A stretch of DNA of 64,000 bases from Coenobita brevimanus (GCA_032717465.1 CM064691.1:4430569-4494568); one strand, 5' to 3'. Counted from the stretch's first letter, positions 48,041-60,212 are shown. Made by a program: numbers and translations. Notes: generated by a model from the sequence alone, not told the origin.

Positions 48041-48098
48041 GGGGCATTTATGGCCCCCACCCCCCCGGGGACTCCGAGGCCACGTGTAGTGCTGCCAT

Positions 48099-48103
<5 letters not shown>

Positions 48104-48134
<31 letters not shown>
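48104..48134. repeat. (TA)n, 3' tail of RTE-B
   Basis: A TA tract of about 30 bp lies exactly at the RTE-B 3' end, as in the other RTE-B copy at 51563. It is sandwiched against the 5' end of the Jockey-type LINE. Confidence 0.9.
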
Positions 48135-48136
<2 letters not shown>

Positions 48137-49765
48137 TCCGGACCTCCTTTCCCACCATAGGGCAGGGTGAGGAGCAGCAACGTCCAGACAGCCCAAGTTT
48201 GCCCAATTCCATGGGCCACGCTTCCATTCACTCATCATGTAAGCCCCTAGAATCCTGGCTCTATCTGATACGCCAAAAACTTTCACCACATTCTCTACCT
48301 TTACATAAACGAATCCCATAGAGTCAGTCCGAATGCTGTCATGTTAAAAAGGGGTGCCAAATCCCTGAATCATATGCTTCTGACAAAATTCATCCAGCCA
48401 GCTCGATCTCGTCAGTCCACAAGCCTCACCGACTTCCATACCTCTCTTCTTCACACACTCATCCACCACATCCCTCCACCTTCTGTTTGGCCTACCTCGC
48501 CTCCTCCCTCCTTCAATTTTGCTCAGATATACCTTTTTTGACCACTCTATTGTTATCCATTCTCTCCACATGACCATACCATCTCAGAACACTCTCTTCG
48601 ATTCTTGTGTCCACAGACTTCCTCACTCCACATATTTCATGAATCACATTATTTCGTATCCCCTCCACTGTCTGTGCTCCACATACATTCCTTAGTAGTC
48701 TCATATCCACAGCTCTCACTCTTGACTTTTCATTTTCATGCCACACCATAGTTTCACATAATAATGTTGGCACTAACACTCCTTCATGTAAGCCTCGCGC
48801 AACTCAACACTCAAGCCTCTGTTTCTTATAAAGGCCTTCATAGCACCAGCTACTTTCCTTCCTTGTGTCACTCTACTGTCCACCTGTTTTGCACATTTTC
48901 GTCTCTTTTATATCACAGTACCCAGGTATTTGAACTCAATTCCGGTCTCTCTCCATTCACTGTAACATCACACCGGGAGTCACCTTCTCTCTCAATAACC
49001 GTCACTTTACCCATTTTTACATTTACTCTCAAGGCACGACGCTCACAGACATCAACAAAACTCTTCACTAGTCTACCAAGTTTTTGTCCGGTATTTGCAA
49101 ATAACACTGCATCGTCAGTATACGACAAATTTGAGATATTCCATCCATCCATTTATTACCAACGCCATCCCTCACTCCATTACATGTGTTTTTATTTCTC
49201 TCATCACCCCATCCATATATATACTGAACAACCATGGGGACATCACACAACCTTGTCGCACGCCCACATTTATCTTGAACCATTCATTTAGATGCCCATT
49301 TACCCTTACACATGCCTCACTACCATCATAAAAAAACGTTTGACGGCACCTAGCAGCTTACAGTCTACACCGTACATGCGCAAAACTTTCCACAATCCTT
49401 CCCTGTCTTTGTTGTATGCTTTTTCCAGATCCATAAATATCATAAACACCTTATAGTCCTTCTCACAAGCCTTTTCCATTATCTGTCTCGCTGCAAATAT
49501 TTGATGCACACGTCTTCTGCCACTCCTAAAGCCACCCTGTTTATCACTCACTACGACTTCTGATATCTCTCTTACTTTCTGTCTAATAATTCTTCCATAT
49601 ATCATCCCTACAACACTCAATAAACTTATGCCATGGTAATTCTTGGACTCACTTCGCTCACCTTTATTATTGTACAGGGGTACAATCATAGCCTTTTTCC
49701 GCTCTGCTGGCACAGTTTCACTCATCCATGCCTTCTTACATATCTCCAACAAGCACTTCATTCCG
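48135..49765 (-). mobile_element. RTE-B LINE, 5'-truncated copy
   Basis: On the minus strand it begins near 49765 in the RT fingers and ends GGACCTCC-GGATGATA followed by TA. The 3' UTR (48135-48345) matches 51350-51562 in the opposite orientation. The two copies define this family's 3' end, which differs from RTE-A (no GATA tail). Confidence 0.85.
48344..49761 (-). pseudogene. RTE-B reverse transcriptase, broken
   Basis: RT motifs in order: VPAERKKAMIVPLYNNKGER (about 49700), NYHGISLLSVVGMIYGRI, KQGGFRSGRRRVHQIF (about 49520), FMDLEKAYNKDREGLW (about 49425), the catalytic region ISNLSYTDDAVLFANTGQ (about 49125), the late LRWYGHVERMDNNRVVKK (about 48565), and RRRGRPNRRWRDVVDECVKKRGM (about 48470). 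Frame changes occur near 49310, 49160, 48910, 48780 and 48560. YTDD retains both aspartates. No endonuclease is present. Confidence 0.85.
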
Positions 49766-49846
49766 CTCTCTCCCTCTCACCACTTCACTTACTCATCTCT
49801 GCATACACACATAATATATACGATAAAAAACATAAATACATTGTAT

Positions 49847-49944
<98 letters not shown>

Positions 49945-50640
49945 TGCAACCTATATCACTCTAGTGCTGGACATAGGCCTCTACTAAATATATATATATA
50001 TATTTTTTTTTAAGGAAAAATAGCCAGTAATACCCTTCCTGACTGGTTTTTGACTTAGGAGGGGGGAGTGCTTTTAGTCTAACTACTGCTACTAGTCTGA
50101 CTGCTACTAGGACTGGCTGCTAGTAGATGGTTACAAGTCGAAGTAGTACTGAAGCCTGCTCACCACTGTAAGGTAGCACTCCACAAGCAGGCTCGTCTTC
50201 ACCCATAAACTGTTACCACCATCCTTTCTGACAAGGGCTGGGGCATTAGAGGTCAAAGGCGAGATGGCGGGATGAGGTGGCCAGGCCGACCTCCTCACCC
50301 TCCTCGTCCCTACCCTCAGTCATGACAATCTTATCGACCAGGCACTGGCTCAAGAGAGTCCTGGGAAAGGTGCAGGATTGTGTGATTTTTTTCATCCTCC
50401 TCTAAGCCCTCCTCGTCCCTACCCTTGAAGGCCCACCACCTTTTCCAGTTATTTAGGGCTATTGCACAAGAGGGCTTCAGGAGAGGTGGGGAATGAAGTG
50501 GCCTTACCATTCTCCTCTGTGACCTCAACGTCAGTTTCCCAACCTCCAGAAGGGGAGTGGAGGAGTGCTTCTAGTCAGACTGCTGCTTATAGGCTAACAG
50601 CTACATGGTCCGGCTGCTACTAGTCCTACTGCTCTTACTA
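49766..50640. other. Compound (CA)n-(TA)n tract, then unassigned DNA
   Basis: (CA)n lies at 49850-49892 and (TA)n at 49892-49942, then a short TA run at 49990-50002. The rest (50030-50640) has no recognisable gene; CTGCTACTAG-type triplets recur loosely near 50085-50120 and 50580-50635. Confidence 0.5.
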
Positions 50641-50652
50641 TATATATATATA

Positions 50653-50694
<42 letters not shown>
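50641..50694. repeat. (TA)n tract at SINE tail
   Basis: TA with one CTG interruption, abutting the SINE's CTGATGAT end. Confidence 0.93.
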
Positions 50695-50696
<2 letters not shown>

Positions 50697-51063
50697 TCAG
50701 CCGTGCGAGAGTCCACTGCAGGACCAGCATATCCCAACCGAAGCGGGGACGATACAGCCAATGTATCTCTACCTAGTGGCTTAGGCTGTCTGATAGAGAT
50801 TATATGTAAGGTGAGAAGTGCTTGTAGGCGTTGGAGTGGCTTTGGATGTGTGTGTAGTCTGTGAACCAAGTGTAATCGGCCTGCGCAAGCTGACTGGGTG
50901 CAAGCATACTTTATAGTATGCGACACTGGTTCAACCACAGCACCCCTGATGTCCGCCAATGCAGTACGTGGCCAGAAGGACGCTCGCAAAGTTTATTACC
51001 CTGGAAAGGCGCGAACCCTCGTTCTTCAGTGTATGAAACGCACACTTTACCACTGAGCCTCCA
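50695..51063 (-). mobile_element. tRNA-derived SINE with (TA)n flanks, copy 3 (complete)
   Basis: The minus-strand head near 51063-51000 reads GGAGGCTCAGTGGTAAAGTG, a good A box. A GTGTG...TACAC arm and B box GGTTCGCGCC follow. The body matches copies 1 and 2, with the palindrome GCATACT-TTAT-AGTATGC at 50904-50921. A segment of about 12 bp present in the other copies is missing near 50830. Confidence 0.82.
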
Positions 51064-51069
51064 TATACA

Positions 51070-51160
<91 letters not shown>
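51064..51160. repeat. (TA)n tract
   Basis: A TA tract of about 97 bp lies between the SINE head and the 5'-truncated start of an RTE-B fragment. Confidence 0.97.
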
Positions 51161-51161
<1 letters not shown>

Positions 51162-51164
51162 TGT

Positions 51165-51560
51165 ATATATCTGAGCGAATTTTAAGGAGGCAGGAGGCGA
51201 GGTGGGCCAAAGAGAAGGTGGAGGGATATGGTGGATGCGTGTGTGAAAAAGAGGGATTTGGAAGTCGAAGAGGCTAGGGGATGACAAGAGATCGAGCTTA
51301 CTGGATGAGTATTGTGAGAAGCGCATGACCAGGGATTTGGCACCCCTTTTTAACGTGGCAGCATCCGGATTGACTCTATCGGATACGTTTATGTAAAGCT
51401 ATAGACCGTGGTGAATGTTTTTGGCGTATCAACTAGAGCCACGATTCTGGGGGCTTGAATGGTGAGTGAATGGAAGCATGACCCATTGGACAGGGCAAGT
51501 TTGGGCTGTCTGGACGTTGCTACTCCTCACCCTGCCCTACGGTGGGGAAGGAGGTGCAGA

Positions 51561-51562
<2 letters not shown>
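51165..51562 (+). mobile_element. RTE-B LINE, 3' terminal fragment
   Basis: It begins in the last coding stretch (CTGAGCGAATTTTAAGGAGG, equivalent to the region near 48520 inverted). It passes the end of the frame near 51350 (GGGATTTGGCACCCCTTTT) and ends with the family 3' UTR, GGTGCAGATGATA, before (TA)n. Confidence 0.85.

Positions 51563-51630
<68 letters not shown>
51563..51630. repeat. (TA)n tail of RTE-B / junction to RTE-C
   Basis: This pure TA tract joins two different 5'-truncated LINEs in the same orientation. Confidence 0.95.
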
Positions 51631-51633
<3 letters not shown>

Positions 51634-53056
51634 TTGGGCATTTATGGATTTAGTGAAAGCGTATGATAGAATTGATAGGGAGGCTTTGTGGACTATTTTA
51701 AGATTGTATGGACTTGATGGTAGGTTACTAAAAGGGATGAAAAGTTTTTATGTAAATAGTAGAGCGTGTGTAAGAGTGGGAAATGCTGTGAGTGCTTGGT
51801 TTCCCGTGAAAGTGGGGCTGCGACATGGATGTGTGATGTCGCCTTGGATGTTTAATATTTACATGGATGGTGTTGTAAGGGAGGTGAATGCAAGAGTTTT
51901 AGGTGGTCTGAGTCTGGTAAATGTTGATGGTGGAGAGTGGAATCTGAAGCAGCTGCTGTTTGCATATGATACTGCACTGGTGACTGATTCAGAGGAGAGA
52001 TTGAGACAGTTGGTAGAGGAGTTTGGAAGGGTGTGTGAAAGGAGGAAATTGAAAGTAAATGAGAATAAGAGTAAAGTGATGAAGTGTACGAGGTTGATAG
52101 ATGGTAGGGGGATGAATATAGTTTTGAATGGTGAGTTGCTTGAGGAGGTAGATTGTTTTAAGTATCTAGGGTCACATGTTGCTGTAGATGGAAGAATAGA
52201 TGCAGAAGTGAAGTTTAGAATAAATGAAGTAGGAAAGGTGCTGGGAGGAATGAAAAAAGTGTTTAAATGTCGTTCGCTTAGAATGGATGTAAAGAGAAGG
52301 CTGTATGAGGGTGTTGTGGTACCAACTGCATTATATGGGGCTGAAACATGGAATATGGGTGTAGCAGAGAGGAAAAGTTTGAATGTAATGGAGATGAGGT
52401 GTCTGAGGAGTATGTGTGGAGTGACACGTATGGATCGGGTGCGAAATGATGAAGTGCGAAGGAGAACTGCAGTTGTTCAGGAGATGGCTGGTAGAGTTGA
52501 GCAGAGGGTGTTGCGATGGTTTGGGCATATGGAGAGAATGGATAATGAGCGATTGGTGAAAAAGATAACTAGATCTGATGTGAGAGTTGTAAGGCTGAGA
52601 GGAAGACCACGAATAGGATGGATGGACAGTGTGAAGAGAGCGCTGGATGCGAGAGGGATGTCTGTTGAGCAAGGAAGAGTGGCTGTGCGTGACAGAAATA
52701 AATGGAGAGAAGTTGTGAATGAATAAGTGATGACGCAGCCCTGAGGGGATATTCTCCCGCATTTGGCCTGATCAGCTAGTCAGGTCAGGTGCGGGTAAGG
52801 GGATGGGTCTGTTATGATGTGGCAGGGGTAAACCAGTTCTGCTGTCGGGCCCTGCTGCGGATGTCACTGATTGCATTGCGCAGTTGACCCTTGTGCGGTG
52901 TGGTGCGGTGAGGATCTGTCCGTTCTCCCCTTTGGGGCTAAGATGTGAATGAATGTGTTTGAATGGATGAGTAAATGGAGAGTGTGTCGTCCTGTCTCGG
53001 CTACCTCCCTTTCCTTGGGGGAAGCAGCCTAGGTATATAGATAGATAGATAGATAG
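51631..53056 (+). mobile_element. RTE-C LINE, 5'-truncated, with (GATA)n tail
   Basis: It starts within the RT at FWAFMDLVKAYDRIDR. The coding part ends at 52726. A 3' UTR of about 300 bp ends CTACCTCCCTTTCC, then GAAGCAGCCTAGG and (ATAG)n at 53036-53056. The sequence differs clearly from RTE-A and RTE-B, making this a third family. Confidence 0.88.
51632..52726 (+). pseudogene. RTE-C reverse transcriptase, open frame with mutated active site
   Basis: An open stretch of about 365 codons to TAA. Motifs are FMDLVKAYDRIDREALW, VGLRHGCVMSPWMFNIYMDG (about 51812), LLFAYDTALVTDSEER (about 51955), KYLGSHVAVDGRIDAE (about 52160), YGAETWNMG (about 52335), LRWFGHMERMDNERLVKK (about 52512) and LRGRPRIGWMDSVKRAL. 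The catalytic FADD box reads FAYD: the first Asp of the pair is Tyr, so the copy is almost certainly catalytically dead despite the clean frame. The reading frame appears to start within the (TA)n tract only because TA repeats lack stops in that phase. Confidence 0.88.
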
Positions 53057-53458
53057 ATTATTATATACACTGTGTATATATATGTGTGTGTGTGTGTGTG
53101 TGTTCCAACAGTTTTCAGTCAAATAGGAGCATTCACAAACTCCCAAAACTTGCTAAGTTTCACCAGATAATTTCAAAAATAAAAACATGATCAACTAATC
53201 TATCGTTTTGTTTGTGTTCCCTTCATCACTTTGTTAATAAGTATAATTTTATGAACATATGTACTGAACAGTGAAGAAAAGAAAGTTCAGTATGATAAAT
53301 TGGGACAAATATTGTTCGTTGCTGAAAAGCAATTATTCGCCATCGCAGTCCCGTCTTTTAAAATAATTTTATTCAAATATAACCGTCAGATACATATGTC
53401 TATATCTAATACTAATTTAAAGTCGTTTGGCTGCAAAATAATAATGGGGGTCAGATTA
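53057..53458. other. Unassigned stretch
   Basis: A short (GT)n run lies at 53082-53101. Otherwise nothing is recognised. Confidence 0.45.
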
Positions 53459-53460
53459 AG

Positions 53461-53527
<67 letters not shown>

Positions 53528-53537
53528 TCAGATGAAG

Positions 53538-53586
<49 letters not shown>

Positions 53587-53596
53587 TCAGATGAAG

Positions 53597-53670
<74 letters not shown>
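53459..53670. repeat. Tandem triplicate of a GGTCAGATGAAGAT-(TA)n unit
   Basis: Three successive units each have the 14-bp anchor GGTCAGAT(T/G)AAGAT (starting at 53450, 53526 and 53585) followed by (TA)n of different lengths. The arrangement is a minisatellite whose unit contains a microsatellite. Confidence 0.9.
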
Positions 53671-53674
<4 letters not shown>

Positions 53675-55544
53675 ATGCCGCGTCTCGCTTTGCCACATAG
53701 GGCCAATGTATACGTCAAAAGCGCCGGCATATTGGCAAGGTAGTCTGACTGAAAATAAGCAGTGATAATCTATTGGCACAAGGTGCAGATGCTGTCGTTT
53801 TCCGGCCATAACTTTCTTAATATTGCATGGATTTCCTCATGTGACGGCTTAATTTAAGGCTCCTAAAATATTCTAAAGTAATATTAACTTCATCTATTCT
53901 TACTTGGTCCATGTTTGTCAGAAGTACATCTTCAAAAAATCCATATTAACAATAACATGCAACACGTGCTTCTGAGCCAACTGCAGTGAATTGATTGCTG
54001 AAATCTTATCGGATGCAGTATAATATGACTCATGACAAACCTAACATGTGCGTGAAGCTGAACTGTTTTTAGCATCGTTTAAAATATATGAAGTGATATG
54101 ATAACTGAAATGGAGTTTGATTAAGAAATAAAAGAATGACTATGACCATATGTAAATTACATGCCACCATAGTAAAAATATTGGTTACCGGTATACCTTT
54201 TATTTATGTAAAATACCAAATATATATGTACAGTATAATGAAATAAATACTTAATATACTGTAGACCTACATTTATATCGATTTTTTCTCCTACCACATA
54301 TTTGAAGCACTGTAACAGATTCACGCATAAAAGTATACTGTACTGACCATCTATTTTTACACTATATAAAAAGAAGCTCTGGGCTTCAGCATAATATATA
54401 TATTAAATTATATGAATTACATCTTGCTGGAATAAGTTGCTTATGAGCTATTGCCATAAGACAAGGATATGAACTCCAGCTTTATCATTGTGTTATGCAT
54501 AGATAGGCTATATCTATGGTGTCGTGTGTCTACCCATAGATATATATATATCTATGTTGAAAATGCCAATGTGCACACAGTGCCATCCCAACAAAAAAAT
54601 TGCAAGAAAACACGAAGGTGAGGTGGCGAGGGCTTTCTCTACCTTTACCTAACAATTGGCTCAGTACATGAGAATCTGATTACAGTACGCTGATTACCAT
54701 ATACACTGTGGTACTGTGGTATTGTCAAACGTTACAAGTTCAGCTGTCATTCACGTTGACTAGTTTGTTTATATTACAACTAAACTCTGTGTGGAAGCAC
54801 TGCACGTCTGCATGCATCAGTCTGTGCAGTGCAGGGCTATATGAATTTTGTATTATTATATGGTACAAATTGTATATACTTATCCATGGAAAGTTATTCC
54901 CTGTTCTCTGGTGCCAATTGTTCGCTTGTTAGTGTAACACTGTGGCCTTGCAGAAAAATTAAATGCGGTACAGTTGTAGTGCAGACCATAGCAGACGACG
55001 TGCACTCGACGTTTCCAACGTGGTGGCCAAGCTGAAGCACGTTCTGCCTTCCCGTGCGGCATCTATGCTTATACATGTATGCATGGCCGCATAAGGCTTT
55101 CTTTGTTCCCTTCCTGGAAACATTGGTACTTGGGATTTCGGTTAGTGACTTCAACTTCGCATGATTTCGGCTCCATTGATAATGTTTGTTATAACTGATA
55201 GACAGTACATTGTCTTCAGCACTTGCTAGATGAAACATTAAATATATTTGATAACTAAATTATAAACATTTCAAATAAGATATGCAGTGAGACAGCTAAT
55301 ACTATGTGATGAACGCTAAAGGACCAGTTGTTTTATGCATTCTGATAGCTGTTCAACAATAACTTACTTAGTAAATCATACATAGAAAACCGGTATAATA
55401 ACCAATGATTACACTATTGAAGACTTTAAATACTGTTCATCACTTAATATCAAGGAAGGGGTTTTAGAGAATATGTGACTGTGTGAGCCGGAAAGTGTTG
55501 ACGAAGTTCCTATTTGAATTACCCAATGAGCACTGGCAACTCGT
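53671..55544. other. Unassigned, low-repeat stretch
   Basis: This is one of the longest stretches without a recognisable repeat. The open frames are short and lack family motifs. It could be intronic or intergenic DNA. Confidence 0.5.
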
Positions 55545-56705
55545 CAGTTTGTGAATGCTCCCACTGTAGTGCATCGTTTTAATTCGCTATCATGGTCTTT
55601 CATTAGCATTAGTATTTGCCCCAAATAATTGTACTCCTCCACTTTTTCAGGAATTTATTTGCTTATGCTGCTGACGCTCTTTGGCGTAGTTGGATTAAAC
55701 ATTGCTTTAGATTACTCCGGTTCATCTTTAGCCCTACTTTGAGACTTTCTAGACTTTCTCAATTTAGGTCCTTTAACAGTTTTTGCAATGTCGTTGTTTC
55801 TGAGATTAGGGCAGTGTCATCTGCAAATCTTGAATGCTTTTGCTTTTCTCCACCTATGTTTACTTCTTTGTTCCAGTCTACCTATCTGAAAATGCTTCGT
55901 TGGGATGCTGTAAATAATTTTGGTGAAATTATGTCACTGACACTAGCCCTTCTAAATCTTTTTCTTTTTCTTTTTTTTTCTTTTCTTTATTTAACTGTAC
56001 CAGTTCCCTCTATATTCTCCATCTATATGTTTTCGAGCAGTTTTACAGTGATTTCATTTACTCTTTGTATCAGCAATGAATGTATAATTTCTGTTTCCTC
56101 CGCTAAATCGAAAGCCGTTTCTTAATCAGCAAAACCTGAGCACAGTGGTTCATTAAATTATGTAATTTTTAGCTGATTAATTGTGTGTATGATAAGTGGC
56201 CGAATACCCTCTTTGGAATCCTGCCTGCTCACAAGGTTGGATTTTCCTCCAAATATGTTGTTATTCTGTTCGTAAGGACTTAAGAGTTTGTCAATAATTA
56301 ATAATTAGCTAATAGATTGATAGTTGATAAAATCTTTCGAGTCGCCTTTCTTGTAAAGCAAAATAACTACTACATTACACCATGTTTTGGGCATTTTCTT
56401 CTTTGCACAGTGAGTATATAAATGGACGAGCCTGTTTTGTACTTCTGCACCCAACAGTAAATCTGCTACTATTCCGTCTTCTCCTGGGACCTTCCTTCTT
56501 TTCATACGTTTAAGAGAAATGTTTACTTCGTCTTGTGTTACCTCAGGTATTTCACTCGTGTCAGCTGAAAAGTAAGCTATCGGCACTATTGTCTTAGATG
56601 CATTCAGTTCTCTGTAAAATTCTTCAACTCTCTTCACCATCCTATCTCTTCATTTAATGACTTCACCGTTTTTGTCTCAGAGATATAATTTATTGTGTTC
56701 CTAGA
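55545..56705 (-). mobile_element. RTE-D LINE (BovB-like), heavily decayed RT fragment
   Basis: On the minus strand RDRMVKRVEEFYRELNASK (56650), EVTQDEVNISLKRMKRRKVPGEDGI (about 56540), MPKTWCNVVVILLYKKGD (about 56385) and the YLEENPTL...HIHTINQLI equivalent (56240-56170) appear in order. The catalytic RFADDTALISE (about 55825) and EKVEEYNYLGQIL (about 55630) follow. Several stops and frame changes occur, and the plus-strand frame at 55616-56125 is a shadow. The motif set is that of BovB-like RTE elements and differs from groups A to C. Confidence 0.82.
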
Positions 56706-56868
56706 GCCATTTTACTTCGAACCTGTTTCAGACTTTTTCCTTTTTTACCCATCCCCGCCCCGAAGGGGCACGGGGAAAGGTATTGTTTTCATTCGGTTTG
56801 TTTGTTTGGTTGTCAAAAAGGTCATGCGAGAACTACTGGTAATATATATATATATATATATATATATC
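56706..56868. other. Spacer with short (TA)n
   Basis: (TA)n lies at 56840-56866, immediately 5' of the target site of the next LINE fragment. Confidence 0.6.
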
Positions 56869-56877
56869 ATATCGCAC

Positions 56878-57138
56878 TGAGGTGGTTTGGACATGTGGAG
56901 AGAATGGAGAATGAAAGACTGACTAAGAGGATGTATGTAGGTGAGGTGGAGGGAGGGAGAGGGAGGGATAGACCGAGGATGAGGTGGAGGGATGGAGTTG
57001 AGAGGTATATGAGGGAGGGGGGGGTTAGTTGGGGGGAGGGTAGTCAAATGGTGGGTGACAGAGTGACTTGGAGGCGTTTTGTCTGCGGCCACCCTTTGCG
57101 GGATTAGGGCGTCGGGCTATAGATAGATAGACAGATAG
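56878..57138 (+). mobile_element. RTE-A LINE, 3' terminal fragment with 9-bp TSD
   Basis: It begins in the coding stretch LRWFGHVERMENERLTKR and ends with GCGGGATTAGGGCGTCGGGC and (ATAG)n. ATATCGCAC flanks both sides (56869-56877, 57139-57147). This is a 5'-truncated insertion of about 260 bp with only a few differences from the other RTE-A 3' ends, so it looks relatively young. Confidence 0.9.
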
Positions 57139-57143
57139 ATATC

Positions 57144-57288
57144 GCACAGCTGTTTCGAGAAAAAGATGGAAATTCACAATGGGTGAGTGGCAACTCAGAC
57201 ATAAGCGACTAAGGGAGGCAAGTAGAGAAGCAGATGGAGGGAGGATAATTATATATATGTAGGGTTTCTTTAGAAGAAACAGCTGTGC
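57144..57288. repeat. 13-bp perfect inverted repeat, 145-bp span
   Basis: GCACAGCTGTTTC (57144-57156) and GAAACAGCTGTGC (57276-57288). It could be a small MITE or chance. No clear target duplication is seen, and the left arm overlaps the TSD of the preceding LINE fragment. Confidence 0.55.
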
Positions 57289-57565
57289 AGTTGCTTATTT
57301 ACCTTAACCTTCAACATAATGACTCAGTATTTCATTTTAATCGTGCAACCCTCATATGACTGTATTCAACTTGGTAATGATTTCTGCCACTGAAGCGATT
57401 AAGGAACATTGTATCAAACCCCCTCCAGGTTAAGGAAGTCTTTCCAAAGGTAAATAAAGTCGTCTGACGTTAGGACAACTAAAATTATAGGGGAGTGGAT
57501 AAATAGATGGGAGAGGCTTTCGTCATAAGTCTACCAACATAAGCAGGTGGTAAAGATGATGGTGG
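57289..57565. other. Unassigned spacer
   Basis: No feature is recognised. Confidence 0.4.
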
Positions 57566-57639
57566 TCTATCTATCTATCTATCTATTGTCAGACGCTTTA
57601 ATCTCGTAAGGGGTGGCCGCGAACAAATCGCCTCCATGT

Positions 57640-60212
57640 CGCCATGTCCCCAACCATTTCACTGCCCTACCCCCAGCTCACACCTCCCTTTCTCTTATAC
57701 CTCTCCACTCCATCACTCCATCTCATCCTCGGGCTCTTCCTCCCTCTTCCCCCCTCCACCTAACTCACATACACACTCCTCGTTTGTCTCTCGATCCATC
57801 CTCTCCACATGTCCAAACCACTCAGTATTTTCTCTTAACGCATTCTATCACTTCCGCATCCACACCACAACGCTCCTTCACTTCCTCATTTGTCAATCTG
57901 TCTCTCCATGCAACTCCGCATGCTCCTCTCAAATAACTAATTTCCACTGCTCTCACTCCTGACTTCTGTCCTTCCAACAGGGTCCAAGCTTCACATCCAT
58001 ACGTTAGAGTTGGTATCATAATACTGTCATGCAGCTAGTTTTTTACTTCCATGCTCACTTTCCTATTTCTTATCACTGCTTTCAAAGAACCATCCATCTT
58101 TCTTCCTTCTTGTGCCCATTCAAGCACTTCGCTCTCTAAACTTCAGTCCTTACTCATCATATTACCCAAGTACTTAAATGCACTCACATTTTCCATTTCC
58201 TCATCATCTATCCACACTGTACATTCAGTGACTTCATTTCTCTCGAAGAAAATAACTTTACTCTTCTCTACATTTACCTTTAGAGTCCGTTTTTCACACA
58301 CTCTCCGAAACTCACCCACTAAGCCTTGCAGTTCCCCTTCGTCTTCACTTAACAATACTGTATTATCTTCAAACAATATTACAGAAAGTTTCCAAACGCT
58401 GCCCTTTCTCATTAGAGCTGCTCCAACATCCATTGATCTACCTTTTATCTCTTTTATAACCCCATCCATACACAGACTGAATAACCATGGAGACATGACA
58501 CATCCTTGTTCAATCCAACATTCAGATAGAAAAATTCACTCATTTCACTATCCACACGCACTACAGCCTTAGCACCCTCAAACATACTCTTCACGGCATT
58601 CAGCAACATCCCATTCACTCCATATATTCTTAGTATTTTCCACATTCCTTGTCTATCCACTCTGTCGTATGCTTTCTCCAAATCCATGAAGACCACATAC
58701 AACTTCTTTCCCTCGTCTAGAAACTTTTCCACTGAAAACCTACGGATGAATATCTAATCTACACAACCAATTCCCTTCCTAAAGCCTCCCTGTTCTTTTC
58801 CAACTGTTTCCTGTTGTTTCCCTAACTCTGTCAGTAAGTATCCTACTATATACTTTGCCGGTTACACTAAGAAGGCAAATGCCCCTATGTTTACCACACA
58901 CTTCTTTTTCCTCTTTCCCTTTGTGCAGGGGAACAATTATTCCTGACTTCCAATCCTCCGGGACCTTGTCATCCTCCCAGGCCAATCTGCACATTTTCCA
59001 TATAGATTCTACAACTATCTCTCCCCTATGCTTTCTCGTTTCACCAAACACTCCATCAATTCTTGGGGCCTTCCCCATTTTGACTTTCTTCATTGCAACC
59101 ACTACTTCCATGCTACTGATCTCTTTCTCCTTTCTCATAACCCTCTTTCTCTCAGCCATTTCCAGCCGCTTATACTCGCATTACTTTCACTCTCTATGTT
59201 TAATAGTTCCGTAAAATGTTCTCTCCATCTGGTTACTTTTCGCCTTTCTCCACTATCAATCTACCATTTTTATCTTTCACTCCCCTACTAACCTCATTAT
59301 CACCCTGTTTAACTCTGTTTACCTCCTTCCAGAACATTTTTTTACATTCCCTCCACTTTACACTCAAATTTCTTCCAAATTCCTCATCCACTTTCTTTTT
59401 ACTCTCTCTTGCTAATCTTTTCACTTCTCTCTTCCTCGTTACTAGAACTCTCTCTCTTCCGTCTCTGAACTTCCTCCATGCCTCTGTTTTCTATCCACTT
59501 ACTATATTCTTACTTCTTTTGTGCCACAACTTGCTTCACCTCTTCATTCCACCATGCTGTTCCTTGCACCCCACCTCACATGATGCACACACTTCTGTGA
59601 ACATCTTGCACATATCTTACACGTCCCTCATCTGCTTTAAATCATATATTCCCAGTCTCTCCTCCTTTTCCTTCTTACATTCTGCCTTTTTCCATCCTCT
59701 TGCAACATTTCTACCCTCCATGCATGGACTACTTCCTCCTGTCCTTCCCTTCTTCTCTTTCTCCATTGCACTTGAACTTGACTCTCACCACCACCAAGTG
59801 GTGGTCAGAAAGTCCACTCCCCTAACCTCTGTACGCTCTTGCATCCATTACGTACCCTCTCATTCTGTCAGCCACACTCACATAATCAATCATTGCCTTC
59901 CATTCATTCAGTTCACCACCCACCCTTTTCATCACTCGTCATGTATACATGTGGATCATTTAGTGCCTAAGGAGGGTAATGGCTATCACCAAATCCCTCC
60001 CCGCACAAATGTCCACTAGAGCACTGCCATTCTCATCATCTTCTGCAGGCACACCTCACACACCAACTACTCAATCCACCTTCACATTCCCTACTCCTCC
60101 ATCCATACCTCCAGTCAAAAACACTCTCTCATTCCTCTTAAACTTTTTCATGCATGCATCCACATTTGCCTAGAATTCTTCTTTCACTCTTCTTGCATGA
60201 TCTTGCGTTGGC

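Larger units (their letters stand above)
45051..48098 (-). mobile_element. Jockey/CR1-type LINE, copy 2, near full length with intact RT frame
   Basis: The 3' end (45051) is the same GCGAGGAAGAAGGAACC terminus as copy 1, followed by (TA)n. The coding region runs to about 48020. The 5' side ends in the G/C-rich CGGAGTCCCCGGGGG segment near 48080. The leader seen in the other copies is missing here, and a (TA)n tract at 48104 belongs to the next element. This is the best-preserved LINE of this family in the window. Confidence 0.9.

Noticed and set aside
55616..56125. 169-codon plus-strand frame with hydrophobic segments
   Set aside because: The minus strand carries recognisable RT motifs (RFADDTALISE, EEYNYLGQ), so this is a shadow.
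59216..60019. 267-codon plus-strand frame
   Set aside because: It is the antisense shadow of the RTE-A copy; it is Ser/Leu/Pro-rich from reversed Lys/Glu codons.
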